From Congeria kusceri (taxonomy: Eukaryota; Mollusca; Bivalvia; Myida; Dreissenidae), in the NCBI GenBank assembly GCA_027627225.1, contig CM051036.1, positions 36,974,426 to 37,038,425 on the forward strand: a DNA stretch of 64,000 bases, in the 5' to 3' direction. Position 1 is the stretch's first letter. Each line of letters starts with the position of its first letter. A program made the position numbers and the translations under genes. Under the pieces are notes generated by a model. It did not search any database and was not told the origin of the DNA. It worked only from the letters and a program-made list of their open reading frames with translations. Positions 52,001 through 61,000 of the stretch are shown here, one piece after another.

Positions 52001-55000
52001 GAAAGGTTTAAACACAGGTTATAAAATGTAAAAATAAAAATAATGCAATTACAGTCTTTGTATTCATTTGTTTAGCTTTTATGTAACCCATGTTTGTTGT
52101 AAATTGTTTGATACATTTTGCATTTCTGTACCCAACAACGAAAAAATGTATAGTGTTTGTGCGGTTGCTTAAATTTTAAATAATTTATCTGATATGTATC
52201 TTCAACTATCTTGTCAATAGTCCAGCGCGTTAATAAGATAATGCAGTGTTACAAACTGTTTTTACAAAAAGCATGTTTTATGCCTATTTCCTTCATAATT
52301 GCATTATATAAATCGGACACATATTTTCTGCGAAACTAAATAAAACAATGTAAATCATTGACACGTTGCAGTCTAGAGTGTATTTGCTTTACTTTCAAGA
52401 ATCCTGATTAATCGGTTATTTAGTAAGAACTTGTTGCTGATTAATCGACTAAAATTGTGGGCACTGATTAACAACACTAGAAATCAAGTCGCAACACTAG
52501 AAATCAAGTCGTGCGGCGCAAACTGACTAACCTAAATGCTAGTAATTTACGTTACTATGATTGTTAAATTAATTTGTCAGGCAAATTAAACAAATTAGCA
52601 GTCAGAAAATAATTACGGGAATGAATTAAAATTATTATGTATCAGACGAGTGTACATAGTTATGTTATATAATATACTAGACGTATCATTAGCTTTGCAA
52701 ATAGTGTATTCATGCAAATGAAGTAAAAGTAACTGAAACAAAATTTTGACTTATTAGAGACTTCTTTCACCACATTTTAATAATAGAAAGATGTTAAATA
52801 TTTTAGAGATTGAATAACACCTACTGGAGACGTTGATCGAAAGGTGCAATTATAAATAATTCTTAATAAACCGCAATCGCAATTTACATAAAAATTAACA
52901 TGCACAGTAAGTTTATAAATATAAATTCCCCATTTATTGAAATTCTCGGGTTTATGATTCTTTGGACGCTAATTGATGAATGAATATTAGCATAGCTTTA
53001 CCGCGCGTTAATTTTAAAATGGTGCACCATCTATCTGTAGTGTGTTGAATACGCTAGAATAGACCATTTCATATTGATCTTCCCCAAATATCTTAAGTAT
53101 GGCTCCGAAACGTTTCGTAGCACAATAATTCTCAGATATCGGTCAACCAAAGGATCATTGTACTTGCTATTTACAGAGCGTGCCGCTGATGTAGGCTGAA
53201 CACAAAAATTATTTCATTATGTGAATGAATATTACATTCTGTTCATGACATACAATGAATAAAATTGTTCATAATTATGTTCAGTTCTAGAGTGTATGTC
53301 GAAGATATGTTTATAACTTTATTTTAAACAATTATTCAAACAATTAGGTAAATTTTAATCCCCCAAAATATGCAACATTTTTTGGTAGACATCAAACCAT
53401 TGTTGTAAGTTTGCATTCCCTGAAATTAGAAAATTTGCCCAATTCTATTGGCATTCAGTTTTCCCGCTGCAAGTCGCAAGAAATCTAGGTCAAAAGTGAT
53501 CTTAGACAGCTACTTCGAAAAATTGTACATTCAAATCTCTAGTATGAGACCCATAATGCTGTGACATAGAAATAAGCCAGAGGTTGTAAAAGAACCTGTC
53601 AACTGTAGCACCTTAACCCTGCTACTGTTGCTTTACATTGTTTTTCTGTTTGTCTTTGACGGCATTCCCTTGTCATCGTCTGAATTTTACCTGGATCATA
53701 ACATTTTAGCTTCAACCCGGATAAAGCCAAAACAGGTGCTTTTAAAATTGTATTGTGAAATGCATATTTGTGTACAAGGATTGTTCTTGTTTTAATAATG
53801 ACTCATAGTGCATGAAGTGGTATAAATCATATGAGGTACCTCAAATACTGATGTGATAGAGCACTCATTTTGATGTAATTTCATTGCAATCTACATTGAT
53901 AACCCCTAGGTAAAAGCTTTCTTCATTTTCAGTGCTTCCAAATTTGGTTTGATCAGGTTGTCTTCGATGTAAATAATACAAGTAGAGAACCATAGTGAGA
54001 AAGAGGTTGATAAATCTCTGTGTAATTTTGCCAGCATCTGATCTGTCCTGAATGAAATATTAATGTGAAACCTCGGAGAACTGTCCAGTGGTCGATTAAG
54101 AGTGTTTCCTGAACGTAAAACAAACGCTTTTCTCTGAATGAGACTGTATGCTGATAGTCCGAGTGGAGATAATTGTTTTCAATGTTAAATATTTGTTTTC
54201 CATTTGCTTTCCATCTTGATAAGGCAGCAGGTGTGACAGTGTGCAACTGTGGCCTCATTTTTTTCCCTGCTTGAGCCTTGGCCTAGAATTGTTATATCGA
54301 ATTTTTATGGGAATTAACTATCACAATGATGGAAATGCCTGTCATTGAGTAAAAACAGTTTGCAATGGCTAGGTATTGATAAACGTTTAGGTGAATAAAG
54401 CAGCGTTTTGTTATACATGTTTTTCTAAAAGGTGTAATTTTGCTTTTATAGTTGTCAGTACAATATTGGCATATTCCCTTGAAAGCTTTGGTCTCAGAAA
54501 TAAATGAGGTATGTTGATGGAAAACCGGCTTAATGCACGTGCGCAAACGTCACAGATCATTCTGTGCAGTTAGCACCCTGATCCGGAATGACACTTTGCG
54601 CTTTTATGGTATTTTCTGTTTCAAGGAAGTCTTGTCTAAACATAAATTCACTGTAGGTGGAAAGTGCCGTCCTGGATTAGCCCGGGCTGACAGTACAAGC
54701 TGATCTGGGACAACACTTTCGGTGCCGTAGGCGACTAGTCAACATCCTGGTAGCCTGTCAAAAGCGACTTATGTCGACAAAGTAGGGTGTAGCGGTTATA
54801 ATGCTGTTATTACAGCAAACGATTTTTTTAACACAGGCGTTTTAAGACGTCGTTAAAAAGAAAAATGGCTAAGCTGTAAACAGAGCTTTGAATCGCGAAA
54901 AAATTCCCCAAAATAACGATTTTATAGCAGTTTGAAGTGCATGAGTTATAGAAGTGGAATTCATTCAATCTAGCCTGTCTTCTAAAAGGAAATAATGCCA

Positions 55001-58000
55001 AAGAAGCTGTGGATTTGATAATAAATGACAGTGACAGTGAAGGCTTGTTATATGAAATGATTCAGGTATGTCTGATCTGTCAGAAAACGAAGAAATTAGT
55101 GAGTTTATTATCGGTGCTGTCATCTAGATCAAATACCCCAGTTGCAGAGACTTCTTCAGGTATGAAATATTGCAACAAATTTGTACATCAAACACACAAA
55201 TAAATGATAGATTAAATACTTTTAATATTTAAAATATATAATACACTGTTTCAATCAAATACAAATAACCTTAGTGCATAATAAAAATCATATATAAAAC
55301 TTTGTCAATATAGAGATTGATGCTTGTCGAATAATGAAGTGGCCCGATTTCTGGGATGTGTAATATGTTGAAATTCTATTGTTATTTGTACATTATTATG
55401 CCCTCCTTCGAAGAAGTGGGGGTATATTGCTTTGCACCTGTCCATCGGTCAGTCGTTTCCGCAAGATATCTAGAGAACACTTTGACATACGATCATTTAA
55501 GTTGGTATGCTGGTTACTTGGGAGGAAAGGAAGACACCTATTGATTTTGAGGTCAACAGGTCAAAGGTCAAGGTCACAGGGGCTTTTAACATGAAATTCG
55601 TTTGCGCAAGATATCTAGAAAACGCTTTGACCTACAATCATTTAAGTTGGTATGCTGGCTACATGGGAGGAAAGGAAGACGCCTGTTGATTTTCAAGGTG
55701 ACCGAGGCTTGTAACATGAAAACTGCTTCTAGGCCAGCCGCTACAAAAACACGTAATTGCAGAGGTCGGGTCAGCAGTAGAACCCAACAGAACACTAATG
55801 AATCTGATCAGCCGGCCAACATAGAACCAGATAGTCAGAATCAGGAATGGGAATGGTTTGACCTTGTTTCAAAACCACACAGGTGTGAAACAGAAGGTGG
55901 ATGACCATAATGGCAGCTTGTTGCAGACTGTACAGGAATTGTGGCCCATCTTCGTTTGATGTTGTGAATGGATTTCAAATTCCTATTCAAATAAGTTATT
56001 ATAACATCTGATTACAGGGCTCCCTCTTGCTAATACATTTCTTGACCCAAATTTACCGTACTCCAGTGAATGGTTACCACCTTTCAGGGGAAGAAGAGGA
56101 ATACTGGTGGATACAAGTGATTACAAACCAGTCGACTTCTTTTGTACATTCTTCCCGAACAGTGCCTTTGAGCTGATGGTTACTGAAACAAATCACTACG
56201 CAGAACAGTATCTTGAATGTCGTGCTGAGAATTTGTCAACTTTCTCCAGGTTCAAACATTGGGAACCAACTGACTTTAGCGAGATGAAAGCGTATGTGGC
56301 ACTTTAGTTGTGTATGGGAATGTGCACGAAAAATGAAATTGAAGATTATTGGGCAAAGTTTTGGCTTACAAGAACTTCATTCAGTGAAGTCACGAGTAGA
56401 AATAGATTTGAACCACTGAACTCATTTCTACACTTTGCCAATAATGAAGAGGAAAGACCAGGAAGAATGTCACAAGACTTTGATCCACTGTGGAAAATTC
56501 GACCAATCATGAACATCTGTGAACCTACATATACAAATGCCTATGCCCCAGATCCGGAACTCTATCGATGAAAGTGTCATACGTTTCAAAGGTCGGGTTT
56601 CATTTCGGCAGTATATTCCCCTTGAAGCCAAACAAGTGGGGGATAAAACAGTATGTACTCTATGAAAGCAAGACAGGATATGCACTGAGGTTCATCACCT
56701 ACACTGGGAAAGGCTCAATCACACCATTACCTGGTTTCACAACAACTGAAAGTATTTGTCTGACATTGCTTGAAGGAATGAATGGTCATGGATACAAGTT
56801 GTTTACCGATAACTTCTACTCATCGCACACATTGTGCCGCGAGCTTCAAAACCGTTCCATAGGGGCTACAGGGACTGTGAAACCAGGTAGAAAGGGGCTA
56901 CAGGGACTGTGAAACAAGGTAGAAAGGGGCTACAGGGACTGTGAAACCAGGTAGAGATGGAATACCTAGTGGTCTGCACCCGAACAGACTGGTTCTTCAG
57001 AAGGGGGATGATCCTGTTTCCAACGCAATGGAGATCTTGTCGCGTGTGCCTGGCATGATACGAAACTTGTTCATTTCTTGTCAACTACTGAAACAGATAA
57101 TACAATTTCAAAACGTATTAGACATAAAGGTTCAGAAGGTGGTTACAGGGAAGTTGAAAAGCCACTCATGGCCAAAGTATAGAACAAAAACATGGAGGTG
57201 TGGATCTGCTTGATCAAAGGATGTGCACGTTTGAGTATCCGCACAAAAGTCAGAAATGGTCCGACACCATCTACCATAGACTCCGAGAGGTTGCGCTGGT
57301 CAGTGGATGCACCTTGTATCAAAAAGACAATCCTGAGGTAAAAACTACACCTAAGGTCTTCGGAGAAGCCGTAGTGAATGGACAGTTGGAAGACTTTGTT
57401 CCAAAGACAAAAAGAAAAGGCAGACCTTCGGGCGATAGCTGTAGTTGCCTTACGGAGAGACACTTTCCCGGACAATATGCAGATCCCAAATATAAACCCG
57501 ACTGTGTATTCTTCAGTTCCCAAATAAACCCAGGATGGATGAGAAAGCAAACAAACTTTCATTGCAAACAATGTGACAAAGCCATGTGCATTGCCGTGTT
57601 TTGAAATCTACCACTCGAAGAAAAACTTCTATCAAGAACCTGCTAGAGTTGTATACAACCGGTAGTTTGAAAATTGGGTATGAAGTGACAAGTGGAAGTC
57701 CAGTGTTCGCATTAAATTAGTGTTTGTGACTGTGTGTGTTAAGTTGTTCCATCATAATTGGTGAATACGTATAGATTGAGACTTGCATTTGACATGTATG
57801 TGTGATTGAAATGTGCCTCATTATAAGAAACATATGTATAACTTTGTACTTTTGCAATATATTATCTTTGTGTATGTGTTAGTTTCATAAGTATAATATG
57901 TTACAAACATTCTGTGAAAATTTGATAGAAAAATATTGAAAAATAAAAAATTTATAGAGTTTTATGTCGGGTCACTGTAATTTCTTAGAAAATCCATAAA

Positions 58001-61000
58001 TTAATTTGGCGCTGGAGGGAACTTTCTGTTATAAATTTGTCGCGGAAAGTGTTAAGCACGTTCATTAAGCTCAGTTTTTCCTACAACACGCCTCAGATAA
58101 TCCCTTCACCTAATAATATGAAACATTCTCTATTTGAAGCGTGTCATGGGAAAACCGGGCTTAATGCATTTACGTTAAGTGTCGTCCCGGATCAGCTGGT
58201 GCAGTCAGCACATGCTAATCTGGGACGGCACTTTCCACTTTTATGGTATTTTCTGTTTCAAACAAGTCTAAACATGATTCCACTGTAGGCAGAAAGTGTC
58301 GTCCCGGATTAGCCTGTGAAGACTGAACAGGCTGATCCGGGATGACACTACGCACATGCATTAAGCCCAGTTTTCCCACGACACGCTCATTTTGTTTTTG
58401 TGAGCATTGTAGAAGAAATGGGTGTTAAACAAAGCTGCAACCATGTTTACTTGAGGCATTTTGCACAATTTTGTTGCTTTCCGACATGTGTTGTATCACG
58501 AACATCATCAGTTTTGTTATGATTACAAATTGGTGTTTTCAGTTAGGTGGAATTTTTCGTAAATCGCAATGTTTAAGAAGTATTCTAGAACTCAGCTCTG
58601 CCCTAAAGCCCTCTGCTATAAATGTCAATTAAAAAATGTAGTGCCCAAGTTTCATCATGCAGTTCTTTGCCATTTCATGATTTCTGAAAATATAAAAAAC
58701 AAAAAGAAAAAAAGTTAAAGAGAAAAAATATGTTTTTTTACAGTGAATTTTTGTACTTCAGTAATACAGCTTGGGTACAATGCATTAATGGTCTGTTAAT
58801 CATTTCACCATGCTTAATAATCATTCATTTGGGGATTTATTAGTGCCTAATTCCTCCCCACTCCCCAAACATTACCATTTTATTGTTATTATTATTGTTT
58901 GAAAGGTTGCAGTGTGTAATGGATGTGGTGTCCGCCAAGTGGTCGAGAGGTTATGAGTTCGGTCATTACTCGGAGAGCGTTCTAATGCTTTTTGTCAGAA
59001 AGCACGCCTAGTATTGGTTCTACCCAGGAAACGGAATCGAAAATTTCTCTAAAAGCCTCTGGCTTTCAACACAATCAAGCTTAAATGAACATGCTTAATC
59101 AAAACTAAACATTACCAAAAGCAGAGTACTGTTTGTTTGTTTTCACTTTGTTAAGCCGTAGGTAAAACCTTAGTCAGCAAAGCTTAATGCTTTAATTAGA
59201 TGGCTTTGCAAGTACCCACCTAATGAAATATTTGCTAATTGAAAACAAACACTAATATTTAAACATTATTGTACAGCTGGTCCATTAGAGACATGACTGA
59301 TATTTGTTCAGAACAAAGCCCTATGAATTTTGTTTTCTCCTAATACAATCTGCCATTAATTGGAATTACTAACTCCACGCCTGTGAAGTTCTGTACTATA
59401 GTATGTGAATGGACCTACATGTTGAAGCTGATGGGCTCAGTTCAATGGAAGTCTCGTGTGTACCAGATTCTAGACAAACTGTTGATTATTACCGCAGGAT
59501 ATCGTTTGAAGTTGAAACCTGCTAATGCAAATAATGATGAGCTATGTTAGCATGTTGCCGAGTGCCGACATTGGTATAGCCATTAAATATATGGCCCAAA
59601 TCTCTGATTGAGGCATGTTGTGGGAAACCCGGGCTTAATGCATGTGTGTGAAGTGTCGTCCAAGATTACCCTGTGCAGTCTGCAGAGGCTAATCCGGACG
59701 ACACTTTCCACCTACAGTGGATTTATGTTTAGAAGAGCCTTCCTTGAAACAAAAAATTCCATAAAAGCAGAACGTGTTGTCCCGGGTCAGCCTCCACAGG
59801 CTAATCCGGGATGACACTTCACACGATGCATTAAGTCCGACTTTCCCACGACACGCCTCAATTGTAATTAATTGATGCATGTTTAGCTTGGCCATAATGA
59901 AACCCATGTCCAGATTAATATAATGTGCCCTGGGAGTATTCTTTGAACAAATAGATTGCCTTATGATTACTGTCTTCCAAGCTGATAATTGTTAATGCAA
60001 GAGTGGTTTAGCTCTGTTAATAATTCATAACACTGAACAGGCTTTATTTGTGTAACGACAATGGCCCAGCCTCTTTATGTCTCTGTGTTAGTATGTACAT
60101 GTAGGCTAGACGGGAATGTCAGCTAGACATATACTCGGCAAATTATGATAATAAGCATTTAATAATTTGAAAATCATGTAGTTAGTGGAATATTATAGTT
60201 ACACTATTATTTAAAATACAATTGTATATAAATACAATAAGAATCACAGGTCTTTGGTACTACAATCGATCTCCACACGATTTAACTTCCAGTAATTAAA
60301 ATGGAATGACCCGGGCTAGTTTATTGTTTCACGTGACCTGCGGCTATATAAGCGGTAGCGCGCAGTGTATTAGGCAGAACCGTTTCTGCTGCCGAAGAAG
60401 ACGCTTGTGCAAGTATAAATTTAAGGTAATTAATTGAGCTGGTGAGAGCTGATTCTTGATCTTCTGCCCGCGACTGCCTCGTACCAAACTTGTTTGGACG
60501 TTGGAAAAGCAGCAGAACCTTGACATCAGAAAGACTCGCTATCCCTTGTCCGTGGAGTATTATTGCACAAGCATTGCATTTGATGCGATCTACAAAGCGA
60601 CAATGATAGTGAGATCTGCTGTACCACGCTTGGTTCCATACCTTGTTTAGACTATAAGATGTGCTAGCCCATCACATATTAGGATAACAGTGTTCCATCC
60701 GCCCGTCTTGTACATAAGTGATTCCATCCACTGATTTTGGTTGCCCATCCAATTATTTTAAGAGATCACATCCTTTAATTTATGTTGATAGGGTATCTTT
60801 AATAATCATTGTGTATAATCATTTGTCTAATCATTAGGCTGGTAGCCCCAATGAAATTTCATATAGAGCTGTTTAGACTCATATTAATACTTTACTGCAT
60901 TATACCCCCTGCATGGGGGGGGGGAACCTTTTGTCAAGGTTGTTATGGAATTGATGCAGAAAAGTAGGCAGAAAATTAATTGCTCTTAGGTGAAAAGGGA

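Larger units (their letters stand above)
54993..57604 (+). pseudogene. piggyBac-family transposase pseudogene
   Basis: The N-terminal acidic region has SDLSENEEISEF (about 55070) and EWEWFDLVSKP. The central region has LPYSSEWLPPFRGRRG, VDFFCTFFPNSAFELMVTET and TNHYAEQYLE. Catalytic-region pieces are NSIDESVIRFKGRVSFRQYI (first Asp, about 56560), KLFTDNFYSSHTL (second Asp, about 56800) and GVDLLDQRM (third Asp, about 57197). The C-terminal Cys-rich tail has RKQTNFHCKQCDKAMC, ending at TGA 57602. Breaks include an in-frame TAG at 56305-56307, frameshifts near 56560, 56620 and 57195, and a small tandem expansion at 56858-56955. Not functional as it stands. The family is identified from the DNFYSS and GVDLLDQ signatures. 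Confidence 0.9.
54721..58051 (+). mobile_element. Decayed piggyBac-type transposon
   Basis: A 3.3 kb insertion at a TTAA site within the palindromic element: TTAA is intact on the right (58052-58055) and degenerate (TTTC) on the left. It contains a broken piggyBac transposase (54993-57604). A separate dispersed repeat sits inside it at 55397-55715. Terminal inverted repeats were not recognised with certainty. Confidence 0.75.

Noticed and set aside
58926..59045. Possible tRNA gene (Ser/Leu type)
   Set aside because: A-box-like sequence is present but B box is degenerate, spacing is too long and the acceptor stem does not pair; kept only as a weak short interspersed element call.
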